A stretch of 14,505 bases of DNA from CAYXVB01 sp964467785 (GCA_964467785.1 CAYXVB010000092.1:1-14505), one strand, 5' to 3'; numbered from the stretch's first letter, positions 7,254 through 14,505 are shown. Notes: generated by a model from the letters alone, not told the origin. Made by a program: numbers and translations.

Positions 7254-8111
7254 ATGAAGAATGCGCCGCAACTGATTGGTGTTGTACATCTTCCTGCGCT
7301 TGCTGGGGCTCCAGGGGGCCAGGGAAGCGATCCTCGAGCGCTTCTTGAAGCCGCGGGGTTTCGAGCGGTGCAAGAGGCTCGCGCGTTGGAAGCGGCGGGC
7401 TTTGATGCCGTCATTTTGGAAAACTTTGGCGATGCCCCTTTTTACTCGAACGTAGTTCCCCCGGAGACGATCGCGTCTTTGTCGGTGATCGCTGCGGCGG
7501 TGCGCGAGGCGGTTCGTATCCCGATCGGGATCAATGTTCTTCGTAATGACGGGCGTTCCGCTCTGGCAATCGCAGGAGTGACGGGGTGTGAGTTCGTTCG
7601 GATCAATGCGCTGACCGGGGTGATTGCCGCCGACCAGGGACTGATCCAAGGAGATGCCGCGTTTTTAATGCGGGAGCGCGCACGTCTCGGAGCAGCGACC
7701 TGGGTTCTCGCGGATGTGCTGGTCAAACATGCGCGAACTTTGAGTGCGGATGATCTGACGTCCGCGATGGAGGATTGCGTCAAGCGGGGGCTGGCTGATG
7801 GGGTCATCGTTTCGGGATCGGGAACCGGCAAACCCGTGGAGTCAGCCAAGCTGGAATTGGCCGCTCGTATTGCCGCGGATCTCGATGTGCCCGTCTATGT
7901 CGGAAGTGGCGCTTCGATCGAGGCCCTCTCGGAGCTGAAGCGCCTGAAGCTCGGCATTATCGTGAGCTCGGCGCTCCGAACGGGCGGCCGAGCGGGAGCA
8001 CCGTTGGATATCCGGCGAGTCAAGGCATTCTCTAAGGAATACTTCAAAAAGGTCTCGGCGTCCAAATCCGCTAAAAAGGTATCCAGTCGGGCGAGCAAGA
8101 AGTCGCGCTGA
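7254..8111 (+). CDS. BtpA/SgcQ-family TIM-barrel protein
   Basis: This 285-aa protein matches the BtpA family, named for the cyanobacterial photosystem I biogenesis factor and including SgcQ-like proteins of heterotrophs. Family blocks seen are IGVVHLPALAGAP (8-20), ILENFGDAPF (54-63), VPPETIASLSVI (68-79), IGINVLRNDGRSALAIA (91-107), ADQGLIQGDAAFLMR (126-140), ADVLVKHA (153-160) and VSGSGTGKP (186-194), in the order expected of a (beta/alpha)8 barrel. No photosynthesis gene lies nearby, so a photosystem role is unlikely and the reaction is unknown. From about residue 257 a Lys/Ser-rich tail (KKVSASKSAKKVSSRASKKSR) extends past the barrel and looks like a lineage-specific addition. Confidence 0.9.
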   Translation: MKNAPQLIGVVHLPALAGAPGGQGSDPRALLEAAGFRAVQEARALEAAGFDAVILENFGDAPFYSNVVPPETIASLSVIAAAVREAVRIPIGINVLRNDGRSALAIAGVTGCEFVRINALTGVIAADQGLIQGDAAFLMRERARLGAATWVLADVLVKHARTLSADDLTSAMEDCVKRGLADGVIVSGSGTGKPVESAKLELAARIAADLDVPVYVGSGASIEALSELKRLKLGIIVSSALRTGGRAGAPLDIRRVKAFSKEYFKKVSASKSAKKVSSRASKKSR

Positions 8112-8184
8112 CTTTTCTACTGGACCCGCCGGGGGACTGGGCGCAGATCTGGAACGAGCGAAGTTTGGAGTCCGCGAAAAGATC

Positions 8185-8199
8185 AGGAGATCCATCATG
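8185..8199 (+). promoter_or_regulatory. Strong ribosome binding site of the osmC-like gene
   Basis: AGGAG sits seven bases before the ATG at 8197. It supports that start over the in-frame ATG at 8215 and shows that translation enters the first frame upstream of the G8 shift point. Confidence 0.65.
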
Positions 8200-8669
8200 T
8201 CAGGCAGGTCAGAAATGAAGCTCAGCTGTGCATGGAAGGGCGGATTGGCATTCACCGCCCAGGTTCGTGGCCATTCGATCGTCATGGACGCCAAGAAGGA
8301 GTCGGGGGGGGCGATATCGGCCCGTCACCCAAGGAAACGGCGCTGGCCGGGGTCTGTGGCTGCACCGGCATTGATGTCGCATCCATCCTCAAGACGATGC
8401 GACAGCCTGCATCGGCGATCCGGATCGAGGCGCGGGCGATCTCGCGTTCAAAAGAACCGAATATCTTCGAGAAGGTGGAGCTGGATTTTCACATTGAAGG
8501 TGAGGGGATCGCGCCTGCCAAGGCGCTTCGTGCCGTGGAGCTTTCCCAGACCAAGTACTGCAGTGTGAGCGCCATGGTGGCGCTTGCGGGTGCTCAGATC
8601 CTCTATCGAGTGATCCTCAATGGCTCGGAAGCCGGAACCGGGCAGGCAAAGTTCGACCTTTCGCTGTAA
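8197..8669 (+). pseudogene. OsmC/YhfA-type redox protein, frameshifted at a G8 run
   Basis: OsmC-family proteins use two cysteines to reduce peroxides or sulfur compounds. The start at 8197 is well supported by AGGAG seven bases upstream. Residues 1-38 (ending MDAKKESGG) read in the first frame. The family continues from GDIGPSPKE in the -1 frame at base 8310, through to LSL and the stop at 8667-8669. The join falls on eight consecutive G at 8304-8311. Read through, the product would be about 157 aa with both redox cysteines, C56 in GCTGIDV and C122 in KYCSV. Without a shift the first frame runs to 8568 as unrelated sequence. One extra or two fewer G would restore the gene, so a sequencing error is a serious alternative. 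G-GGG-GGG also has the form of a -1 slippery heptamer. Confidence 0.82.
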
Positions 8670-8761
8670 CGTCCTTTCGTTGTCTCGTCAGGCCAGGCTA
8701 AACTGGAAGAGCGCCCCCGAGAAGGGTGCCGACCGGAAAAGGTGCTGGAATGGAGGGGATC

Positions 8762-9922
8762 GTGAAAGGGAATTTAAGACGAGCGTCGTTACTGTTGCTC
8801 TGTGCTCAGCTTGCGACTCCCGTTCTGTCGCTGCAGAGCCAGGGTGCCCCATCAGCAATGGCTTGGGCGGCCGAGGAACCGGCCGTGCAGGTGGATGCGA
8901 TTGCAAATTCCGCTCGCCTTGCGTTGGAGATCTACCGCCGATTTGAGGGCAATCAGCAGCTGCTCCAGTGGTTGAGCGTCGAGGCGACTGAGGCGGATCG
9001 CGCATTCCTGCGTTCGCATTTTGCGCCCGTTCTTCGGAGTGCCCCGGTGCCGGTCCGGATCGAAAACGGAGTCATCGAATTGGGCGAAGGGCCGGCTGCG
9101 ATCCGAGGACGCTTGGAACGGAGCGACGATGGCGCGAATCCAGTCTGGGTGTTTAACGGCAAACGCTGGACTTGGCGCGCGGACGAATCCATCGAAACCG
9201 GCGTGAAGGAACTGGAGCGCGCGCTTGCCGAAGGTGGAGGGCGCGCGAGTGGTTTCCTGATTCCGGAGGCTCACGCCATTGTTCCTTTGGCTGCGGCGGC
9301 GCTGGGCGCCTATGCGATGGGATGGCTTTCCGCCACTGTGCAATGCGCTCGTCCCGCCTTTGAGCGGACCGCTAAAAAGGCATTCGTTCCAGGGCAGGCT
9401 CTGGTGGCGACGGCGGGTTGCGCCGCGATGTCGACGCTCTATCCGATTCTCGGCGTGATCATGGCCTCTGAGCGTTCGCGCCGGATTACGGATTTTCCGC
9501 GGCTTTTGACCTGCCTTTATCTCGATCACGTCAAGTTGGCGCGTTATACGGGCTTTAAAGTCGATACGGCGATTGGGGCAAAGAGTTTGAAGCTGGTCGG
9601 CCCGTCCGATGCGCCGTTTCAATTGCAGTTCGAAGTGAACGGCAAGCTCGAGAAGTTTTGCCGACTCGAAGCAAAGATCCGAGTGCTCAAGGATTGCTTT
9701 ACTGCCGATGGGCGCCCGCTCGTCTTGGATGATGTGGATCGGGCTTACATCGGTCCGTATGTCTCGAATCCTCCGACGGCCTGCGCTTCGCGCAAACAAG
9801 AGATCGCGTTCAATGCGAAGCTGTATAAGGCGATGCGCGCGTTTTCCGATATTCAACCCGCTAGCTCGGACCGTCAGGGAAGTGCCGGCAGGGGCCGCGG
9901 AGAAGCCGACGCGGCCCGCTGA
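8762..9922 (+). CDS. Unrecognised exported or membrane-anchored protein
   Basis: I do not recognise this 386-aa protein. The GTG at 8762 is preferred because GGAGG lies five bases upstream and the protein then starts VKGNLRRASLLLLCAQLATP, a basic n-region plus hydrophobic core. AWA-AEE near residue 36 is a possible signal-peptidase site. An ATG at 8750 is the alternative. The mature part has a helical region (about 40-90), a probable beta-rich stretch with RIENGVIELGEG and WVFNGKRWTW, then two hydrophobic stretches (about 172-195 and 212-236) that may span the membrane. The cysteine-containing C-terminal part is followed by a Gly/Arg-rich tail. Several cysteines after the signal (in VQCARP, AGCAAM, LTCLY, KFCRLE, KDCFT and TACASRK) could form disulfides. 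It follows the osmC-like gene by 92 bp and ends in a terminator-like hairpin. Confidence 0.75.
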   Translation: MKGNLRRASLLLLCAQLATPVLSLQSQGAPSAMAWAAEEPAVQVDAIANSARLALEIYRRFEGNQQLLQWLSVEATEADRAFLRSHFAPVLRSAPVPVRIENGVIELGEGPAAIRGRLERSDDGANPVWVFNGKRWTWRADESIETGVKELERALAEGGGRASGFLIPEAHAIVPLAAAALGAYAMGWLSATVQCARPAFERTAKKAFVPGQALVATAGCAAMSTLYPILGVIMASERSRRITDFPRLLTCLYLDHVKLARYTGFKVDTAIGAKSLKLVGPSDAPFQLQFEVNGKLEKFCRLEAKIRVLKDCFTADGRPLVLDDVDRAYIGPYVSNPPTACASRKQEIAFNAKLYKAMRAFSDIQPASSDRQGSAGRGRGEADAAR

Positions 9923-9928
9923 GCTTTT
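9892..9928 (+). terminator. Hairpin plus short T tract at the 3' end of the unrecognised gene
   Basis: GGGCCGCG (9892-9899) pairs perfectly with CGCGGCCC (9910-9917) across a 10-base loop, and TTTT follows at 9925-9928, seven bases after the stem. It overlaps the last codons of the plus-strand gene and lies just before the end of the convergent minus-strand gene. Stem strength is good, but the T tract is short and displaced, so termination is likely rather than certain. Confidence 0.45.
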
Positions 9929-9932
9929 GGAC

Positions 9933-10769
9933 TCATGGCGCAGCGCTGTGGCAGCTCGGATCGCCCGGGATGGGCTGCCCTTGAGGCGCGCCCGAGGACA
10001 GGCGAGCCTGCTGGATTGCGCGAGGCGCCCACTGCAGACCGATTGAGGCCAGCGCGGCCAAAAGGAGTAGAACGGCCGAAGCCCGGGGTGCCGTGCGGCG
10101 CAAGGGATTGAGCAGTTTGCGGATCAATAGCGGCGCGAGCGAAAGCGCCGGCAGCGTGCCGGTCCAGAACACCCCCAACAGCACTGCGCCCGCCTGAGGT
10201 GATCGCGTCGTCGCGGCGGCTAGCACGAAGCTGTGGAGCCAGCCGCAGGGCAAAAGTGCCGAGAGCAGGCCCACGCCGCCGGCCCGCGCAAAGGGCGGCA
10301 GTGTCCGTGCCCCGAGAAGCCGCCGAAGCGGCCCCTGGGAGAGCGTGGCGGGTAGCAAGTGTGGCGGCTCGCCTCGCCAGGCCTTCCAAGCGAGTAGACC
10401 AAAGGCCACAGCGATCAAAGCGGTGGAGATCCAGCTCAACGCGGTTCCGGCCATGCCCGAAAAAACGCCCGCGCCCAAGGATCCGGCCAGTGCGCCGAGA
10501 ACGGAGTAACCCAGGAGGCGTCCGGACTGATAGGCGGCGATCAAGCCGGCATTCGTCGAACCTGCGCCTTTTGGAACTTGCCCCGCCGCGCCCGAATCCG
10601 AAGGTGAAGGTGAAGGTATCGTCGCCGCTAGCACCAGGGGGCCGCACATCGCGGTGCAATGCAGACTCCCCAGGATGCCGGCCACAAACACGGTGAGGGG
10701 AATCCACTTTCCGAGTAAAAGGGAGAACTGGGCCAGCTGCTGTGTCAGCTCAGTTGAAAGGGCCGACAA
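9933..10769 (-). CDS. TauE/SafE (DsbD_2-type) membrane protein of the cbb3 cluster
   Basis: This polytopic membrane protein of about 278 aa belongs to the 'sulfite exporter TauE/SafE' / DsbD_2 group often found beside ccoG. It has GSLHCTAMCGP near its start (His37-Cys38, Met41-Cys42), a motif able to bind a thiophilic metal, and LPCGWLHSFVLA (around 173-184), the family's second half-signature, followed by FWTGTLPAL. A role in copper handling or cytochrome assembly for the oxidase is inferred from context. The likely start is TTG at 10769: AGGAG stands six bases upstream and no ATG occurs before the first membrane helix. This start overlaps ccoG by 20 bp. CTG at 10748 is the other possibility. 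The longer frame reaching 10865 lies entirely inside ccoG. A Pro/Ser/Gly-rich loop follows the first helix. Confidence 0.82.
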   Translation of the reverse strand: MSALSTELTQQLAQFSLLLGKWIPLTVFVAGILGSLHCTAMCGPLVLAATIPSPSPSDSGAAGQVPKGAGSTNAGLIAAYQSGRLLGYSVLGALAGSLGAGVFSGMAGTALSWISTALIAVAFGLLAWKAWRGEPPHLLPATLSQGPLRRLLGARTLPPFARAGGVGLLSALLPCGWLHSFVLAAATTRSPQAGAVLLGVFWTGTLPALSLAPLLIRKLLNPLRRTAPRASAVLLLLAALASIGLQWAPRAIQQARLSSGAPQGQPIPGDPSCHSAAP

Positions 10770-12297
10770 AGGGAAGCTCCTGACGGTAGTGAACGCCGAT
10801 CGGGCCGCGCGAAGGAGCCGGACTTTGCTTGGCCTCGATTTCCAGCGGCAGGCGGGCCGCGCCATGGGTCAACAGCTCTTTGGGGAAGCGGATAAAGAGA
10901 TTGGCGCGTCGCTGAGTGCCGGGCTCGAGCTTCATGGGCAAGTCCGCGGAAACCACCGTGATCCGGTCGGCGTACTCCTCGGGCGCGGTGATGACGATAT
11001 TCATGGGATTGAAGGATTGATTGGCCAGATCGACGCGGAAGTGGTTGACGATCTCCTCCTTGCCGCTCACCGGATGAGTGGTGACCTGATAAGGAGTATT
11101 GATCGCGCGAATGAACGTCCACTCGATCATCTTGCGCGTATCGAGCGTGATGACCAGTCCGATGAAGATCGCCGAAAGCGCCATGCCGTAAAGCAGTGGC
11201 CGGATGCCGAGCTTGCGGGGCTGGCCGGCCAGCTCAACTTCAGAGGTGTAACGAATCAGGCCTGTGGGTTTGCCCAACCGGGTCATGACCTCGTCGCAGG
11301 CGTCCACGCAGGCGGTGCAGGCGATGCATTCGAGCTGGACGCCGCGGCGGATATCCACGCCCGTCGGGCAGACCTGCACGCAGCGGTAGCAGTTGACGCA
11401 GTCACCTTTTTTGGCGGAAGCCGGGGCGGCGGCCACTCCTGGAGCGGTTGCCACCGCGCTTGCGGGACCCGCTCCTGCAGGCCCCATCAACGAAGCCGAG
11501 CCCGAACGGGGCTCGCCGCGAGCGGCATCGTAGCCGACGATCAGCGAGCGGGAGTCCATGGTCACGGATTGGAAGCGGCCGTATGGACAGGCGATCGTGC
11601 AGAATTGTTCGCGAAACCAGCCGAAGTCAAAGAGAATGATCGCGGAAGAAACTGCCATGACCAGAAAGGAGGTCATGTTCTCGAAGGGGGGGCGGGTCAC
11701 CATGTTCAGAAGCTTCTCGGTGCCCACGAAATAGGCGAGAAAGCTATGGGTGATGATCAGCGTGGCGAGGACGAAGAGCCCCCATTTCGCGATCTTGCGC
11801 CAGACCTTGTCGGCGGTCATTGGGCCTTGGTCTCGCTTGCGGCGGGTGAACCCGTCGCCTTCGATCAGGCGCTCGATCCTTCTAAAGACTCCGTCGATGA
11901 ATACGGTCTGCGGGCAGGCCCAACCGCACCAGAGACGGCCCCAGATCGCGGTGATGAACAAAAGTGCGATGGCGACTCCGCCGAAGACGAAGAAGAGCAT
12001 GGGCGCGTCGTGCGCCCAAAACTGGATTCCGAAGACGGCAAATTTTCGATCGGGAATATTCAGTAGAACGGCCGGGTGGCCGTCGATGCGTAGCCAGGGA
12101 AGAAGCAGGAAGAAGAGGATGAGCACCGCCTGCACCTGGGTGCGAAGCGTTCGGAACGCGCCTTTGTAGTCGGCCGGGTACAGATAGACGCGGTTGCCCG
12201 ACGCGTCCGTGGTCGCCAAGCGGTCCCGAACGAGCTCGCGGGAAGTTCTGGGGCTCGAGGGAGTCGGCTTGTTCGGAGTGTTGTCGGCGGTGCTCAT
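10750..12297 (-). CDS. ccoG: Cytochrome c oxidase accessory protein CcoG (FixG/RdxA family)
   Basis: This 515-aa inner-membrane iron-sulfur protein is needed for cbb3 oxidase maturation; family work links it to reduction of copper destined for CcoN. Membrane helices surround the conserved WCGWACPQTVFIDG (123-136). CTIACPYGRFQS (233-244) follows. Two 4Fe-4S ferredoxin motifs come next: C300, C303, C306, C310, and C324, C327, C330, C334. A C-terminal Ig-like extracytoplasmic domain (FixG_C) extends from about 400 to the end. Between GEPR (261-264) and the first cluster, residues 265-295 form an Ala/Gly/Pro/Ser-rich segment that most relatives lack. TGAGGA precedes the ATG by about 6 bases and overlaps the ccoP stop; the two genes are 7 bases apart. 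Confidence 0.96.
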   Translation of the reverse strand: MSTADNTPNKPTPSSPRTSRELVRDRLATTDASGNRVYLYPADYKGAFRTLRTQVQAVLILFFLLLPWLRIDGHPAVLLNIPDRKFAVFGIQFWAHDAPMLFFVFGGVAIALLFITAIWGRLWCGWACPQTVFIDGVFRRIERLIEGDGFTRRKRDQGPMTADKVWRKIAKWGLFVLATLIITHSFLAYFVGTEKLLNMVTRPPFENMTSFLVMAVSSAIILFDFGWFREQFCTIACPYGRFQSVTMDSRSLIVGYDAARGEPRSGSASLMGPAGAGPASAVATAPGVAAAPASAKKGDCVNCYRCVQVCPTGVDIRRGVQLECIACTACVDACDEVMTRLGKPTGLIRYTSEVELAGQPRKLGIRPLLYGMALSAIFIGLVITLDTRKMIEWTFIRAINTPYQVTTHPVSGKEEIVNHFRVDLANQSFNPMNIVITAPEEYADRITVVSADLPMKLEPGTQRRANLFIRFPKELLTHGAARLPLEIEAKQSPAPSRGPIGVHYRQELPFVGPFN

Positions 12298-12304
12298 TTT
12301 TTCC

Positions 12305-12898
12305 TCAGTCGTTCGTTTCGGTGCCTTGGGCGGCTTTCGGATTCGGAGGATTAGTGCCCTTGAGCGACTTGACGTAGGCCGTGACGGCCACGAGCTCGTC
12401 GTTCTTCAGGACAGGGCCCCATGGCGGCATGCCCTTGTCGAGCACGCCGGCGGAGATCGTCATGGCCACTTGGGAGATGCTGCCCCCGTGGATCCAGAAG
12501 TTGTCGGCTAGGTTCGGACCGATCGTGCCCTGGCCTTGCGGGCCGTGACAGGAGGCGCACTTCTGAGCAAAGACGGTCTTGCCCTTGCCCATTTCCCCCT
12601 CGCTCTTCATCGCGGCGAGGATGGCGTTCGCATCCACTCCGTTGGAGCCTCCGCCCTGCTCGGCCGCGATCTTGGCGCGCGCTTCGGCGAGAATTGCCTG
12701 CTCCTGTTCGAACTCCTTCGAGATGCCGGGGCCTGGGCCCAGGACGTAGTAGCCGAAGTAAAAGATCGAGAAGATGATCGAGACATTAAAGAGCTGCACC
12801 CACCAACGGGGCAGCTGGTTGTCCAGCTCGGAGATCCCGTCATAGGTGTGCCCCTCGATCGGGACATCGTAGTTCTTATTGTCGGTAGTCTGGGACAT
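12305..12898 (-). CDS. ccoP: cbb3 oxidase subunit III, CcoP-like with a single haem c
   Basis: This 197-aa membrane-anchored c-type cytochrome would bring electrons to the CcoNO core. The N-terminal FixP-type domain is clear: YDGISELDNQLPRWW (19-33) and then one membrane helix (about 34-54). The periplasmic part holds one haem motif, CASCH (114-118), with Met157 in GMPPWGP as the probable axial ligand. Classic CcoP carries two cytochrome c domains and is near 300 aa; here the other domain is absent and a charged, Ala/Glu-rich helix (about 60-83) links anchor to haem domain. Both termini are intact, so this looks like a real mono-haem variant, not a truncation. GAGG lies about 8 bases before the ATG. 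Confidence 0.93.
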   Translation of the reverse strand: MSQTTDNKNYDVPIEGHTYDGISELDNQLPRWWVQLFNVSIIFSIFYFGYYVLGPGPGISKEFEQEQAILAEARAKIAAEQGGGSNGVDANAILAAMKSEGEMGKGKTVFAQKCASCHGPQGQGTIGPNLADNFWIHGGSISQVAMTISAGVLDKGMPPWGPVLKNDELVAVTAYVKSLKGTNPPNPKAAQGTETND

Positions 12899-12946
12899 TC
12901 ACTGGTCCTCTATGGTTTTAAAGTTGAAGTTTTTTTCCCTGATTGT

Positions 12947-13111
12947 TCAGTTCTCGAGCGGAAGTTTGCTGATTTCCTCGAGGGTCTCACGGTTCCCCCG
13001 GGCATAGGCCCGGAGGAACATCGTGATGAAGAGCGCGAGGAAGATCAGCAGAGCGATCGCATTGAGCCAGCCGAACGGATAGTGCGATAGCATCTGCTTG
13101 ACGAGGTTCAT
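12947..13111 (-). CDS. ccoQ: cbb3 oxidase small subunit CcoQ-like
   Basis: This 54-aa protein starts MNLVKQMLSHYPFGWLNAIA, continues with a single hydrophobic helix (about 15-33, ALLIFLALFITMFL) and ends in a charged cytoplasmic tail, RGNRETLEEISKLPLEN. Size, topology and position between ccoNO and ccoP match CcoQ/FixQ, a small subunit that helps hold or stabilise CcoP in the complex. Primary sequence is weakly conserved in this family, so the call leans on context. Its ATG overlaps the ccoNO stop by 4 bp (ATGA), and GGGA lies five bases before the start. Confidence 0.88.
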   Translation of the reverse strand: MNLVKQMLSHYPFGWLNAIALLIFLALFITMFLRAYARGNRETLEEISKLPLEN

Positions 13112-14505
13112 TGCTGTCCCTTCTTGAAGTCAACGCCGAGGCGCTGGAGGTACGCGATGAGAGCCGTGATCTCGAGACTCTCCGCCTTTTCCTTTAGGCC
13201 CGACTGTTCCAAGCCGGCAGCGATGCTGGCGGCCTGGGTGCGGGCGTCCTTGGCGGCATTTTCGATCTCCGCATCCGAGTACGGAACGCCCAACGTGCGT
13301 AGGACGGTGAGCTTCTTTGACAGGATGTCGAAGTCGGTCTTGTCGCTGAAGAGCCAGGGATAGGACGGCATGATGGACCCTTCCGTGACGGCGCGGGGAT
13401 CCAGCATGTGGCGGTAGTGCCAGAGGTCCGGGTACTTTCCGCCCAGGCGGGCGAGGTCCGGACCGATGCGGCGGGAGCCCCACTGGAATGGATGATCGTA
13501 CATCGATTCCTCGAGGCGCGAGTACGTGCCATAACGGAGCACATCGCCCTCGAGCGGGCGAATCTGCTGGCTATGGCAGAGGTAGCATCCTTCGCGGACG
13601 TAGATGTCACGACCCGCAAGCTCGAGCGCCGAGTAGGGCTTGATCTTGCGTTGGCCGTTGGCCATGAGCGGGTTGGCGTCGACATATTCCTGAGCCAGGA
13701 AGGTCGGGATGATCTCGATCACCGTGCCCACGAGGATCGCCAGGACAGTCAGCACCGAGAAGACGGCCGGAAGGCCTTCGAGCATGCGGTGCGGGGATTC
13801 CTTGACGGGCCGTGGTCCCATTGTTGCGACCTGCACTTCTTCGTCGACAAGGCCCTTTGGGGCCGTGGCGATGGTCTTGAAGATGTTGTACACGCCAATG
13901 CAAGTACCGGTGAAGTACAGGAGGCCCGAAATCAATCGGATCCAGTACAGCGGGACGATGCGGATAACGGTCTCGACGAAGTCCGGGTAGACGAGCTTGC
14001 CCGTGGCGTCGACCGCGCGCCACATGAGGCCCTGGGTCAGACCGGCGGCCCACATGGAGGACATGTAGCCGACGATGCCGAACAGGCCCATCCAGAAGTG
14101 AACGTTCGACAGCTGCTTGCTGTAAACTTCCTTCTTCCAGAGTTTCGGGAGCAGGTAGTAGATCATGCCGAAGGCGAGGAAGCCGTTCCAGCCGAGCGCG
14201 CCGCCGTGCACGTGACCGATGATGTAGTCGGTGTAGTGCGTGAGAGCGTTGACGCCTTTGATGGAGAGCATCGGGCCTTCGAAAGTCGACATCCCGTAGA
14301 ACGTGATGCCGGCCACGAAGAACTTGAGAATGGGCTCCTCACGGACCTTGTCCCAGGCGCCGCGCAGGGTGAGCAGGCCGTTGATCATGCCGCCCCAGCT
14401 CGGAGCGATCAGCATCACGGAAAAGATCATGCCCAGCGTCTGCGCCCAGTCCGGCACCGAGCTGTTGAGCAGGTGGTGCGGGCCGGCCCAGATATAGAGG
14501 AACAC
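13108..14505 (-). CDS. ccoNO: Fused cbb3 oxidase subunits I and II (CcoN-CcoO), C-terminal 465 residues
   Basis: This is the catalytic subunit of the high-affinity haem-copper oxidase, which reduces O2 to water while pumping protons. The 5' part lies beyond the right edge. In window numbering the CcoN part shows GPHHLL with the CuB ligands His10-His11, Tyr4 at the position of the His-crosslinked tyrosine, Glu76, and GHVHGG with His98 (high-spin haem b3) and His100 (low-spin haem b). The spacing agrees with my recollection of the Pseudomonas stutzeri enzyme. After the last CcoN helix and a linker (about 215-242), a new membrane anchor starts the CcoO part. This carries the haem c motif CYLCH (307-311) and SIMPSYPWL with Met379 as ligand. 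No stop or start separates the halves, so N and O are one polypeptide. It is the first visible gene of the operon; the promoter is outside the window. Confidence 0.96.
   Translation of the reverse strand: MFLYIWAGPHHLLNSSVPDWAQTLGMIFSVMLIAPSWGGMINGLLTLRGAWDKVREEPILKFFVAGITFYGMSTFEGPMLSIKGVNALTHYTDYIIGHVHGGALGWNGFLAFGMIYYLLPKLWKKEVYSKQLSNVHFWMGLFGIVGYMSSMWAAGLTQGLMWRAVDATGKLVYPDFVETVIRIVPLYWIRLISGLLYFTGTCIGVYNIFKTIATAPKGLVDEEVQVATMGPRPVKESPHRMLEGLPAVFSVLTVLAILVGTVIEIIPTFLAQEYVDANPLMANGQRKIKPYSALELAGRDIYVREGCYLCHSQQIRPLEGDVLRYGTYSRLEESMYDHPFQWGSRRIGPDLARLGGKYPDLWHYRHMLDPRAVTEGSIMPSYPWLFSDKTDFDILSKKLTVLRTLGVPYSDAEIENAAKDARTQAASIAAGLEQSGLKEKAESLEITALIAYLQRLGVDFKKGQQ

Noticed and set aside
8699..8704. 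TAAACT as a -10 element upstream of the gene at 8762
   Set aside because: The only -35-like hexamer I found (TTGTCT at 8680) is 13 bases away, which is too close, so the promoter is not supported.
8852..9856. 334-codon open frame on the minus strand opposite the unrecognised exported protein
   Set aside because: Arg/His-rich with no signal or motif. The plus-strand frame has a signal sequence, a good ribosome binding site and a terminator-like 3' end.
10654..12066. 470-codon open frame on the plus strand opposite ccoG and the TauE-like gene
   Set aside because: ccoG has complete motifs on the minus strand. The antisense frame shows no recognisable motif and skewed Asp/Gly/Arg/His composition.

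Overview
The window looks like a chromosomal segment of a free-living, respiring Gram-negative bacterium with fairly GC-rich DNA. The evidence is a lipoprotein-type periplasmic binding protein, a high-affinity cbb3 oxidase cluster and small outward-facing genes. The fused CcoN-CcoO subunit and the general gene style would fit a Bdellovibrionota/deltaproteobacterial-type lineage, but that assignment is inference from gene content only. No IS element, CRISPR array, tRNA or rRNA was recognised.

Left block (1-4061, minus strand): a compact branched-chain amino acid (or related amide/urea) ABC uptake operon, transcribed right to left as livK-livH-livM-livG-livF. Its genes overlap by 4 bp or are separated by 1 bp, and livF runs off the left edge. 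The binding-protein gene carries a 10-N assembly gap. The sequence on the two sides of this gap encodes two diverged versions of the same protein segment, so the gene as written is probably a chimera of two paralogues or holds an internal duplication.

Middle block (4135-9922): mostly unrelated genes. A tyrosine-recombinase-like protein that has lost several catalytic residues diverges from livK across a 73-bp intergenic region and may have a near-leaderless promoter. A perfect 20-bp palindrome separates it from a convergent PMT-type (GT39-like) membrane glycosyltransferase. The glycosyltransferase overlaps head-to-head by 16 bp with a SEC-C zinc-motif protein gene. That gene is followed on the plus strand by a BtpA-family TIM-barrel protein, an OsmC/YhfA-type protein split by a frameshift at a G8 run, and an unrecognised secreted or membrane protein that ends in a terminator-like hairpin.

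Right block (9933-14505, minus strand): a cbb3-type cytochrome c oxidase operon, in transcription order ccoNO (fused, 5' end beyond the right edge), ccoQ (54 aa), ccoP (short, one haem c), ccoG (with an Ala/Pro/Gly-rich insert) and a TauE/SafE-DsbD_2 type membrane protein probably starting at TTG. Together they encode the oxidase core, its electron-entry subunit and assembly or metal-handling factors. No wholly new system is evident. The most interesting points are the chimeric livK locus, the catalytically degenerate recombinase, the G8 frameshift in osmC and the mono-haem CcoP.
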